DNA of 64,000 bases. Source: Halomarinibacterium sedimenti. Lineage in GTDB: Bacteria > Bacteroidota > Bacteroidia > Flavobacteriales > Flavobacteriaceae. Positions 26,302 to 34,108 of this stretch are shown here, one piece after another (within the stretch, counting starts at the first letter, position 1; every line of letters starts with the position of its first letter). The notes beneath the pieces are model-generated. The model did not search any database, was not told where the DNA came from, and worked only from the letters and a program-made list of their open reading frames with translations. The position numbers and the translations under genes are program-made. The stretch lies in NCBI RefSeq assembly GCF_019312585.1, contig NZ_JAHWDP010000001.1, forward strand, positions 1 to 64,000. Direction: 5' to 3'.

Positions 26302-27591
26302 TTATAATTCTTTTACTTTACTTGCCATCACAGGTCCTAACTCAAAAGAGGCTTCTTCCAATTCAGCTTTTAATTCTTTAACCTTTTTCGAATTACCATT
26401 GGCTTTATAGACTAAAGCACTATGATACAAGGCCACAGGTTCAAAGGTTTTTCCTTCCACATTAGTCTCGATCGTTTTTAAAGCTTCCGCATCTTGTCCA
26501 TTTTGTAGTTGTGCGAACGCCAAATACGAATGTATTAAAGGGGTATTTCTATTGGCTACTTCCTTTTCGGCGATTTCTAGCGCCTTTTTTGGAGCGGCTT
26601 CCGCATATAATTCAATTAAGTAGGTATTATACATGCCGCCGTATTGCCCCGCTTCTACAGCATTCACAAACTGTTCTTCCGCATTTTTGGAGGCTGCAGT
26701 ATTTCCTTCAAAGGCATATAATTCTGCTTTCAGTAAATAATAATCCGGCAACTGGTGATTCTTCATCACCGAATCTAAAATCCGATGTGATTCCTTCGCA
26801 TTTCCTTCCGCAGCATACACAATCCAAGCTATTTTTCGTTTTACATAACTATTATCGGGTTGTAATTCTAGCGTTTTTAAATAGTGAGCATACGATTCTT
26901 TAATTCTCCCAGCGTGTCCGTAAAAGTCGGCTAAATTACTATAGCTCCAAATCTTTAGGGGTTTGCTTTCGTGAGATTCGGCTTTTTCTTTTGCCATTTC
27001 CATATACTTAATAGCGCTATCCAAATCCCCTATATGATCGCTCCACTTCGACAAACGAATGAGATAATTATAATCGCTCATGTCCTTTAAGGCTGAAAGA
27101 TATTCGTAGGCTCTGTCATAATCTCCCAATTCCATCGTACTATCAAAAAGCATTAACTGCGTAGGACGTTTTTGAGAAGGACCTTCGAAACTTTTCTGAA
27201 GTAATTCGTTGGCTTCTTTAAATCGGTGTTGGGAAATGTAATTTTTTGCCAAGCCTCTTTCAAAACCATCTCGAAAATTATCTGCCGAAATTGCGATGGC
27301 TTTTTTATATAAGGTTTCGGCAGCCAATAAGTGTTGCATGTTTCCCGTTTCGGCAAATAATTGCTCATACACATTGGCTAACTGACCTATATCACCAATC
27401 CCAGTGGTGTCTTTATCCAATCGGTTGGACCAGTATCGCTGTTGCAACAAGGTTTCATCTAGTGTAGGTGTATTTTGAGTGTTTAAGAAAACATCGTAAT
27501 CTTCTACCTTCGTTATTTTTTCATACTTGGGTTTTGACTCACAACCAACGAGTAATAACAACCCTAAAAGTATTATATAGCCTTTCATCAT
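26302..27591 (-). CDS. TPR-repeat lipoprotein
   Basis: 429 aa (428 if the second Met of the MM start is used). Lipoprotein signal with lipobox LLLVGC near residue 16, then tetratricopeptide repeats through most of the chain, e.g. LLAAETLYKKAIAI, ANELLQKSF, YAHYLKTLELQPDNSYV. Probably a periplasmic scaffold. It lies downstream of the DUF4331 pair but behind a hairpin, facing the sigma/anti-sigma pair. In these genomes such genes often serve the neighbouring ECF system, which is inferred here from position only. Confidence 0.85.
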   Translation of the reverse strand: MMKGYIILLGLLLLVGCESKPKYEKITKVEDYDVFLNTQNTPTLDETLLQQRYWSNRLDKDTTGIGDIGQLANVYEQLFAETGNMQHLLAAETLYKKAIAISADNFRDGFERGLAKNYISQHRFKEANELLQKSFEGPSQKRPTQLMLFDSTMELGDYDRAYEYLSALKDMSDYNYLIRLSKWSDHIGDLDSAIKYMEMAKEKAESHESKPLKIWSYSNLADFYGHAGRIKESYAHYLKTLELQPDNSYVKRKIAWIVYAAEGNAKESHRILDSVMKNHQLPDYYLLKAELYAFEGNTAASKNAEEQFVNAVEAGQYGGMYNTYLIELYAEAAPKKALEIAEKEVANRNTPLIHSYLAFAQLQNGQDAEALKTIETNVEGKTFEPVALYHSALVYKANGNSKKVKELKAELEEASFELGPVMASKVKEL

Positions 27592-27605
27592 TTTAAAATT
27601 TTTGT

Positions 27606-27637
27606 AAAAAAAAGAGCAACATAAGGTTGCTCTTTTT
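27606..27637 (-). terminator. Hairpin between DUF4331 genes and TPR lipoprotein gene
   Basis: AAAAAGAGCAAC and GTTGCTCTTTTT, 5-nt loop, with T-run on both strands. It should end or attenuate transcription from the DUF4331 genes before the TPR gene. Confidence 0.75.
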
Positions 27638-27654
27638 TATGTTTTTAATCATAT

Positions 27655-28344
27655 CTATTGCACTGGGCTTTCCAAATAAGGGAAAGGAAGTGTAAAATCT
27701 CTATCGCCTGGTCCTACACCATCGCTTGTTAATTGTGGTGTTCCGTTATTTCCGTCAAAACGTGCTCCGTCATTTCCACCAAACATCAGAATCAAAGAAA
27801 TATCAATAACATCGTCTGCCAAGGTTCTTCCCGTAAGGGCAAGTCCTGTATTAGGATCGAAATAGGTAGTTTGAGCATTGGGTGCTACTTGTAAGGCATC
27901 AAACTGTGCTAATACCGTTGTAAAGGTAGCAGCATCCAAGCCTAGAATGTTTGCTTCGTAATCCAAACTCACTCCCAAAGCATCTCCATACACATCATGA
28001 TATGCTTCTAAGGTATTCTGAAAGATTGGCTGGAAAGAAGCTCTATCACTCACCAAAGAAGTGTTGAACATATCTTTTACCGTTCCGCTTCCACTAAACA
28101 CGGTGTTGATTCCTGGGCGTCCCATAATATCTTCTTGGCGGTAGGTTCCGCTAAAGTCTAACAAATCGAAACAAGAAACACAGCTTCCACCACAATCTAC
28201 TCCTTCTTCATCTCCGTTCATAATTCCATCGTCACAAGAAGCTTGCTCAATGACATTTCCGTTATCATCATCATCTTTACACTGGGTAAACAATAGTCCC
28301 AAACAAAGTGACAAAGCGATATATTTTATATTTTGAATTTTCAT
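27655..28344 (-). CDS. Lipoprotein resembling the C-terminal half of DUF4331
   Basis: 229 aa. Lipobox LLFTQC (about residue 22), then a Cys-rich CDDGIMNGDEEGVDCGGSC block frequent in Bacteroidota surface proteins. The remainder ends with GRTLADDVIDISLILMFGG ... DGVGPGDRDFTLPFPYLESP, the pattern I associate with the end of full-length DUF4331 proteins. The preceding gene resembles the N-terminal half, so the two may be partners derived from one split protein. Function unknown. 18-bp gap to that gene, so co-transcribed. Confidence 0.75.
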   Translation of the reverse strand: MKIQNIKYIALSLCLGLLFTQCKDDDDNGNVIEQASCDDGIMNGDEEGVDCGGSCVSCFDLLDFSGTYRQEDIMGRPGINTVFSGSGTVKDMFNTSLVSDRASFQPIFQNTLEAYHDVYGDALGVSLDYEANILGLDAATFTTVLAQFDALQVAPNAQTTYFDPNTGLALTGRTLADDVIDISLILMFGGNDGARFDGNNGTPQLTSDGVGPGDRDFTLPFPYLESPVQ

Positions 28345-28362
28345 CTTTTTCTCTTTTTAAAA

Positions 28363-29073
28363 TTATTGTTTTCTTTTTGTGGTTACCCATACATTGTATG
28401 CATCTGGCAATCCATTAATACCCACGGCCCCTGCAACGTGCGCGGGTGCTGTCCCTAACATACTATTAGGTACTTCAACTACCACGGCCATCACATTTAA
28501 TCCTACAAAAAAGTCGGAGGCCTGTCCAGAAGGTAAAAATCCTTCTGGTGCTGCAGCACCAGAAACCACCAAGTTAAACTGGTTAAAATCGAAATAAAAC
28601 GCATCCCGTCTAGGTCCTGCATAAAATGACATTCCGTTGTTGTTAGAAGTAATGGTTTCATCAATTCCAGAAATTTCTACTTGGCCTGCAAGATTGTCTC
28701 TGTTAATGGTACTATTCATTCCCACTTCGGCAGGAGCGTAAGGACCAAAGAAATACATCACACTATCTCTTCGGATGGCTTGAATCACTAAATCTTCCAC
28801 AAAGTCTCCCGTGTTGTCGATGTTAAATTCAATCAGCACATTTTCGTCAAAAATGGCGTTCTCTGTTACTGCTCCCGGTGTTAAGGGTCCTTGAATGGTG
28901 GCAATAAACACCGTGTTGTCTGGATTACTGCCTTCAAAGGCATACAAATCTGCAATATCTACAGCGGTTCCCGCAACTGCTGGGGAATCAATGTGATCTG
29001 CCGCAATCAAGACTACCGAGAAGACTCCTAGAGCCACTACTGCGAGTAATCCATAAAATTTTGTTTTTTTCAT
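28363..29073 (-). CDS. DUF4331-family exported protein, N-terminal-half type
   Basis: 236 aa with an N-terminal signal segment (about 1-25) and the family start ADHIDSPAVAGTAVDIADLYAF. NTVFIATIQGPLTPGA and VLIEFNIDNTGDFVEDLVIQ also fit DUF4331. It stops before the family's usual C-terminal block, which appears in the next gene. DUF4331 has no known activity; the divergent ECF sigma/anti-sigma pair 2.8 kb away suggests stress control. Upstream, 29074-29270 is AT-rich with no element I can assign firmly. Confidence 0.82.
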   Translation of the reverse strand: MKKTKFYGLLAVVALGVFSVVLIAADHIDSPAVAGTAVDIADLYAFEGSNPDNTVFIATIQGPLTPGAVTENAIFDENVLIEFNIDNTGDFVEDLVIQAIRRDSVMYFFGPYAPAEVGMNSTINRDNLAGQVEISGIDETITSNNNGMSFYAGPRRDAFYFDFNQFNLVVSGAAAPEGFLPSGQASDFFVGLNVMAVVVEVPNSMLGTAPAHVAGAVGINGLPDAYNVWVTTKRKQ

Positions 29074-29270
29074 CTTTTAAATTATTAGTTTTTTAATATG
29101 AGATGTAATGCCATAATCATCTATTTTTGTCTCAAAGTAAATTGTTCTTGGGCATTTAATACGAATGTTTGATTAAATTTACTTTCCCTTATATACGGAG
29201 AAAATAATAGTATGGTTTTAAAGATTGTAAAAATAATTCGAAAAACCGCAATTGCCTACAAAATTAAAAA

Positions 29271-30467
29271 ATGAACCCATCTTCCGCTGGTTGGATCCAT
29301 AAATTTATTAACGAGTTTCCCAAAAAGGAACTCATAGACAGCTATACTGGGCTGTTACCCTTTTATGAAACGCTAAAAAAAAGCGGATTTATATACGGGG
29401 TATCGGTAAAAACACTCTTAGACGTGCCCGTAAGTGACTTAAAACTTACCCAAGAAGAAAATACCAAGGTCAATTTATTTCACGCGCTGCTGTTTATGTA
29501 CCAATCGGAAAAGGGTACGTATGACATTCCCGAGGCCATCGAAACCATGGTACTGTTTTACAAAACCATTGAAAAAGGAAAGCCTGGATTTTTTCAGAAA
29601 TTGAGTTTTACCAAAAGTCCTTCTGAAAATTTAGAACGCATCTTGGCGGCACGAATTCAAGAATCGAATACGCTTATAAAAACTGAAGCCGCCTCTATTT
29701 TTACCTATGCCTTGCTGTTTGGCGATGTATTGGCATTTCAATATTACCTAAAGCATCCCGAAGGTTTAAAAAACTATCTGGAAGCCTTTGAAGAAACCCT
29801 CATTCAGTTTAGCATTTGGGCGCTGCAAAGCAAACAGAAAAAAAACAAATACGATGCCCTGGTCATCGAAATGGTGTCGGAATCTGCCCAATACGTCACC
29901 CATAGCGATGATACCTTTTCACACGAAATTGTGGACCAACTCAAGGAACGCACCGTGCTAGAAAAACAGTTTGTACTGGATATTTGTTGTCTAGCGGTGT
30001 GGGACGATAAAAAAATTGACGCTACAGAAAATACCTTTTTAAAGGAAGTGGCCTTTCATTTAGGGATTAGCCACGAGTATTTGGCACACAGCATTGCCCA
30101 TATTAAAGCCTTTTCGGAAGCCAACGAACACAAAATAAAGCTGTTTCAATACTCCCACCCTGTCAAGCAATTGTACAAACAAAGTACCGATACTGTAAAA
30201 CTCTTGGTATTGCGTAACAAAAAACGCTTGCTCCAAGAACTCAACGAAAGCGGAGAATTGATGGTACTCTTAGGGCAATCCACCACCCGCGACCTTACCC
30301 GCGAAGAAAAAACCAAAGTAAAGGAGCAGCTCTTGGATATCTGCAAGACCATCCCTTCGCTTACTATTTTTATGCTCCCCGGTGGGATGCTCTTACTCCC
30401 GCTATTGGTAAAATACATTCCTAAACTGCTCCCCTCTGCCTTTAATGAAAACCGAGTGGATGAATAG
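29271..30467 (+). CDS. LETM1-related protein
   Basis: 398 aa, largely helical, no signal peptide. The central part (about 225-290) resembles a TerB-like helical module (VLDICCLAVWDDKKIDATENTF). The C-terminus (about 340-390) matches the LETM1 core (LTREEKTKVKEQLLDICKTIPSLTIFMLPGG, quoted in part), including a hydrophobic helix PGGMLLLPLLVKYIPKLLP. From memory, bacterial relatives are labelled LETM1-related biofilm-associated proteins; true function is unknown. Monocistronic in appearance, with a 53-bp gap to the next gene. Confidence 0.8.
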   Translation: MNPSSAGWIHKFINEFPKKELIDSYTGLLPFYETLKKSGFIYGVSVKTLLDVPVSDLKLTQEENTKVNLFHALLFMYQSEKGTYDIPEAIETMVLFYKTIEKGKPGFFQKLSFTKSPSENLERILAARIQESNTLIKTEAASIFTYALLFGDVLAFQYYLKHPEGLKNYLEAFEETLIQFSIWALQSKQKKNKYDALVIEMVSESAQYVTHSDDTFSHEIVDQLKERTVLEKQFVLDICCLAVWDDKKIDATENTFLKEVAFHLGISHEYLAHSIAHIKAFSEANEHKIKLFQYSHPVKQLYKQSTDTVKLLVLRNKKRLLQELNESGELMVLLGQSTTRDLTREEKTKVKEQLLDICKTIPSLTIFMLPGGMLLLPLLVKYIPKLLPSAFNENRVDE

Positions 30468-30520
30468 CACCATTCACCATTATTTTTTTAATTTAAAACC
30501 ATCATATATTTAGTATAAAA

Positions 30521-31975
30521 ATGGACAAAACACAACCTACAAATATTAATGTAACCTTAGTCGATCTTAATAATTTTGCACATTACCCAACATTATCTAT
30601 GGGTTTACTTGCAAGATATATACGTGATTTTGGGTTTAATTTAAAGGTTATAAGTCCGCTTAGTAATGGAATTAAATCTCGCAAAAGGGAAAAGGTGGAA
30701 ACCATAATTGATTATTATAAAACCCGCTTAATTTTTAGTCAATTAAAAAGTATAAGAAGGCTTATTACAATTGCAGAAAGTATTCCCTTGATAAAAGAGC
30801 GGTTTCTAAATAAAGGTAAACTTTACAAAGCTGTTATATCTGCCATTAAACCCGATACAGACCTCGTACTTATTTCTACCTACAATGAAAATTATAGTAT
30901 TTGTAAAAAAATTTCCGAATACCTGCACAAAAAAGGAATCCCTGTAATTATTGGAGGACCCGCTTTTAACGATTTAAAACAAGTGGATCAATTTTTAGAC
31001 ATAACAGGAGTCTCTTACGTCATTGGAAGTGAAATAGACAATTACTTAGGGCAAATGTTATTCGATTTTTTTCAAGAAAAAGACATTACCTCCTATCCTG
31101 GCGTATACACCAAAGGGGTTAAAAAAACACCCAACTCTTATATTTTTAAAGAACTAGATCAATTACCTGTTCCAGATTTTACAGATTTTGCTTGGGATAA
31201 ATATCCTAATAAGATTATCCCTTATATGACAGGGCGTGGTTGCAGTTGGGGTAAGTGTAATTTTTGTAGCGACGTGGTGTTGGTTAACGGTCGCTCCTAT
31301 AGATCGCAAACTAAAGAGAAAATCCTTTCCGATTTAAAAGCATTGAGTAAGCAAATTGACACCCATATTATTGCTTTTACCGATTTAAAACTAAACTCTA
31401 ACATTCAAGTTTGGAATGCCCTAATTGATGGGCTCCCCAAAATTATTGAAAATCCCATTTGGTTTTGCTCGGTACATGTAGATGACAGAAACAAAAACGG
31501 CTTGGATTTTGAAACCCTTAAAAAGGCAAAAGAAGCGGGGCTTACTAGAATGTCTTTTGGGTTGGAAACAGCTTCACAAAGGTTGCTGGACGATATGAAA
31601 AAGGGAACCACCGTTGCCAAATTAGATGCTTTTGTAAATGCAGCCTATAAAGCAGGAATTAGTCTGCGCGCCACGATGTTTATTGGCTATCGGGGAGAAA
31701 CAGCTCAAGATTTAAAGGAAACTTACGAGTTTCTTTTAAAAAACCAACATTGTTTTGAACGCATTAAAGCCTGCCGATTTCAAATGTATGATATGACTCC
31801 AATCTTAGATGAGCTTACACCACAAGAGCGCGAACAAATGTTTGCTAGACAAATTAACCATCTATACGCCACCAAAGATTATATAAAGTACAAAAAAGGC
31901 ATTCTTAAAGTTGTCAATAAAATTAACTCCAAACGTTTAAACGAAGCCGCACGTGCCTTTGACGGGGTCATGTAA
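30521..31975 (+). CDS. B12-binding-domain radical SAM protein
   Basis: 484 aa. A cobalamin-binding Rossmann domain (about 10-175, with LVDLNNFAHYPTLSMGLLARY and VIIGGPAFND) precedes a radical SAM barrel (about 225-440). The cluster motif reads GRGCSWGKCNFCSD: Cys241, Cys246, Cys249, i.e. C-x4-C-x2-C, not C-x3-C-x2-C. LSFGLETAS-type SAM-site residues (MSFGLETASQRLLDDMKKGT) follow. Class B enzymes methylate unreactive carbons or remodel ring systems. No RiPP precursor or partner gene is adjacent, so substrate is unknown. Confidence 0.88.
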   Translation: MDKTQPTNINVTLVDLNNFAHYPTLSMGLLARYIRDFGFNLKVISPLSNGIKSRKREKVETIIDYYKTRLIFSQLKSIRRLITIAESIPLIKERFLNKGKLYKAVISAIKPDTDLVLISTYNENYSICKKISEYLHKKGIPVIIGGPAFNDLKQVDQFLDITGVSYVIGSEIDNYLGQMLFDFFQEKDITSYPGVYTKGVKKTPNSYIFKELDQLPVPDFTDFAWDKYPNKIIPYMTGRGCSWGKCNFCSDVVLVNGRSYRSQTKEKILSDLKALSKQIDTHIIAFTDLKLNSNIQVWNALIDGLPKIIENPIWFCSVHVDDRNKNGLDFETLKKAKEAGLTRMSFGLETASQRLLDDMKKGTTVAKLDAFVNAAYKAGISLRATMFIGYRGETAQDLKETYEFLLKNQHCFERIKACRFQMYDMTPILDELTPQEREQMFARQINHLYATKDYIKYKKGILKVVNKINSKRLNEAARAFDGVM

Positions 31976-32049
31976 AGGCTTTTTATAGTCTTTCCTTAAA
32001 CGCCTCCCTCCTGCCCTTAATGAAAATAGGGTTGATGAGGATTAGTGTC

Positions 32050-32145
32050 CCTTGTCATTTCGAGCTGTCACACTGAGCCTGTCGAAGTGCTGTCGAAGTA
32101 TCGAAGTGCTGTCGAAGTATCGAAGTGTAAGCGAGAAATCTCATA
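32050..32145. repeat. Flavobacterial TCGAAGTG-type dispersed repeat
   Basis: Begins CTTGTCATTTCGAGC and ends GCGAGAAATCTCAT. Inside are GTCACACTGAGCCTGTCGAAG and three stacked copies of a TGTCGAAGTATCGAAG-like unit. Similar sequences are scattered through many flavobacterial genomes; no coding capacity. Confidence 0.7.
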
Positions 32146-32216
32146 TTTAGGGGTCTTATAGATACTTTGTTCATTTTCTTTGCTCGTCCAAAGAAAACGA
32201 ACCAAAAGAAAAGACT

Positions 32217-32317
32217 CCTTTTCAGAGGAATTTTTGCTTCGCAAAACCGTCTTGAAAACTCCGCGTCGCCTTGCTCCTGAATCTCGGAGCTTTTCTGCGA
32301 CTATTCTGCTGAAAAGG
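32217..32317. repeat. Non-coding element with 9-bp terminal inverted repeats
   Basis: CCTTTTCAG (32217-32225) and CTGAAAAGG (32309-32317) bound about 100 bp. Just upstream, TTTTCTTTG/CAAAGAAAA (about 32174-32197) forms another hairpin. It looks like a small dispersed palindromic element; I recognise no gene. Confidence 0.5.
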
Positions 32318-32376
32318 GTTATACTCTTTCACTACACAATATTTATATAACCGATACTAATTATAGCAGACACACT

Positions 32377-32520
32377 TGTCATTCTAAACTATCACACTGA
32401 GCTTGCCTCTACTAAGCTGTCACACTGAGCTTGCCTGTACTGAGCTTGTCGAAGTATCGAAGTGCAAATGAAGAATCATTTTTTAGATTCTTCGTGTCGC
32501 TACGCTCCCTCTGAATGACA
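32377..32520. repeat. 144-bp MITE-like palindromic element
   Basis: TGTCATTC (32377-32384) and GAATGACA (32513-32520) are perfect 8-bp inverted ends. Inside are two copies of a CACACTGAGCTTGCC unit, a TGTCGAAGTATCGAAGTG stretch shared with the element at 32050, and a hairpin GAAGAATC/GATTCTTC (32470-32477 / 32486-32493). No transposase; any movement would be in trans. Confidence 0.6.
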
Positions 32521-32553
32521 TTGGGTAAAACCTAAAAAAAGTATCTAAAAACC

Positions 32554-32893
32554 GAATACTATTATCTAAAAACCTAAAAGGTATTAGTCTAATCATTAAT
32601 AAAATTATCAATTAGACTAAAAGTATTTATCGTTAGACGAATACTATTATCTGATAGACTAAAAGGTATTAGTCTAATCATTAATAAAATTTACAATTAG
32701 ACTAAAAGTATTTATCGTTAGGCGAATACTATTATCTGATAACCTAAAAGGTATTAGTCTAATGATTAATAAAATTAACAATTAGCCTAAAAGTATTCAT
32801 CGTTAGGCTAATACTATTATCTGATAGCCTAAAGGGTATTAGCCTATTGATTAATAAAATTATCGATTAGCCTAAAAGTATTATCTAGAAACC
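32554..32893. repeat. Four tandem 85-bp repeats
   Basis: Units start at 32554, 32639, 32724 and 32809 with (G/T)AATACTATTATCT, an exact 85-bp period. Units 1 and 2 differ at about 7 of 85 positions; the last 15 bp of unit 4 diverge. Each unit has AGTCTAAT/ATTAGACT-type inverted arms around ATTAATAAAATT, with A-to-C changes (GACTAA to GCCTAA) spreading through later units. The period is not a multiple of three and no frame is open, so it is non-coding. It has no constant repeat plus unique spacer, so it is not CRISPR. Confidence 0.85.
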
Positions 32894-33102
32894 TAACAAT
32901 GTTATCATTTAACCTAAAAAAATAATTTGATTGCTTTTTACACCGAGTTAAATTTTGAAAACAAATTTTTTCTATCTTTGAGTATCTCCCCACAAAATTT
33001 ATTAAAGATTATTATGATTTAAAACTTGCGTTATCCCCCTTAATGAAACGGATAACCAGGATAAAACTTAGGACATAATAAGCTGTAAAACAAATAAAAC
33101 CA

Positions 33103-33951
33103 ATGATAGATTTCTTCAAGACCTTCTTTGAAACATCAAAAGAAAGAATAAAAAACCCGCTAATAGGAACATTTATTATTTCTTGGATGGCTATTAATTG
33201 GAGACCAATCGTCGTGCTTCTTTTTTCAGACCAAAGTATCGAAAATAGAATTGATTACATAGTATCTTGTTATTCATCATTCAAAAGTTATTTCTTAATA
33301 CCTTTTCTCATCTCATTGGTCTATGTAATTATACTGCCATACTTTATGTGGGCAGTTGATTATTTAATAAAAAAATCTACAGTTGAAAGGAAAAGGAATG
33401 TTTTAAACCAAGTTCTACTTGACTATGAAGGAAAACAAAAAATTGCAATTGAGGAAAGCAAGCTTGAGGACTTAAAGGCAAATTTTAGAGATAAAGCTGA
33501 CTTAAATAACCAGATTGAGCTATTACGAAATCAACTCGACGAGAGGGATGAGGCAATAAAAATTCTAAACTCTGAAGTTGAGCAACAAAAAAGTGAAAAT
33601 CAGAATTTAATGAATATTGTTGATGAAAACAAAAAGAATTCAACAGAGACTAAAAGTTTAATATTGGACGAGCAATTTAAGGCATTTGAGAATACCGATA
33701 TGTATGATTATTTCAGAGAAGTAGGTGTCAAAATTAGAAATGAAAGAAACTTTCCTAACGGAATAAACGATATAATTAAAGAAAAATATATATTTCAAGG
33801 TATCGTTGAGGAAGCATACGATGCAGATAATATGTTTTACCAATTTACAGAAAAAGGCAGGTATTTTTGGAGAAAATATGTCAATAATATAAGAGTTGAG
33901 AAAAATATTAAAAAATCAAACGGAGATGACTATGACGATTTACCATTCTAA
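33103..33951 (+). CDS. Membrane-anchored coiled-coil protein of unknown function
   Basis: 282 aa. I do not recognise a characterised family. Two hydrophobic segments (about 22-42 and 63-88) follow a conserved-looking FFETSKERIKNPLIGTF start. A charged coiled coil covers about 105-185, and a soluble C-terminal domain of about 90 residues (DMYDYFREVGVKIRNERNFP ... FTEKGRYFWRKYV) looks like a small winged-helix. Codon use is AT-richer than neighbours. It lies between a repeat-rich stretch and a TIR-like gene on the same strand, 157 bp apart, so the pair may be a horizontally acquired module. Confidence 0.75.
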   Translation: MIDFFKTFFETSKERIKNPLIGTFIISWMAINWRPIVVLLFSDQSIENRIDYIVSCYSSFKSYFLIPFLISLVYVIILPYFMWAVDYLIKKSTVERKRNVLNQVLLDYEGKQKIAIEESKLEDLKANFRDKADLNNQIELLRNQLDERDEAIKILNSEVEQQKSENQNLMNIVDENKKNSTETKSLILDEQFKAFENTDMYDYFREVGVKIRNERNFPNGINDIIKEKYIFQGIVEEAYDADNMFYQFTEKGRYFWRKYVNNIRVEKNIKKSNGDDYDDLPF

Positions 33952-34060
33952 AACAAACATTTTTCAAAAATGGCATAAGTAATTGCTTGTTCTCGCCTAC
34001 CTCTAAAAATCCGTGAGGATTTTCAGTCTGGTGTGAACTTACAAAGTTACGTGCTAAACC

Positions 34061-34092
34061 ACGCAACTACTCGTAGCCGAGACCGTTGTGCA
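34061..34092. repeat. Imperfect palindrome between the two accessory genes
   Basis: GCAAC (34063-34067) and GTTGT (34085-34089) enclose CTCG-TAGC-CGAG (34070-34081). The bulged, nested stem recalls folded recombination sites, though canonical attC core sites are not evident. It ends 17 bp before the TIR-like gene. Confidence 0.4.
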
Positions 34093-34108
34093 AAATTTGT
34101 GAACCGAA

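Larger units (their letters stand above)
31976..33102. other. Gene-free region rich in palindromic and tandem repeats
   Basis: 1.1 kb without a credible ORF. In order it contains a TCGAAGTG-rich repeat, a hairpin-bearing element with 9-bp inverted ends, a 144-bp MITE-like element, and four 85-bp tandem units, each listed separately. The last 200 bp hold a -7-like TATCTTTG (32973-32980) and a GTTATCC/GGATAAC dyad (33030-33036 / 33050-33056) before the accessory gene at 33103. Confidence 0.8.

Noticed and set aside
26511-26903. 130-aa plus-strand ORF
   Set aside because: Lies antisense to the TPR lipoprotein; composition reflects the reverse of TPR codons.
32554-32893. CRISPR array
   Set aside because: Repeats are contiguous 85-bp units with no variable spacers, and no cas genes are in the window.
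34061-34092. Integron attC site
   Set aside because: Palindrome is suggestive, but canonical core sites and an integrase are not seen; kept only as a repeat.
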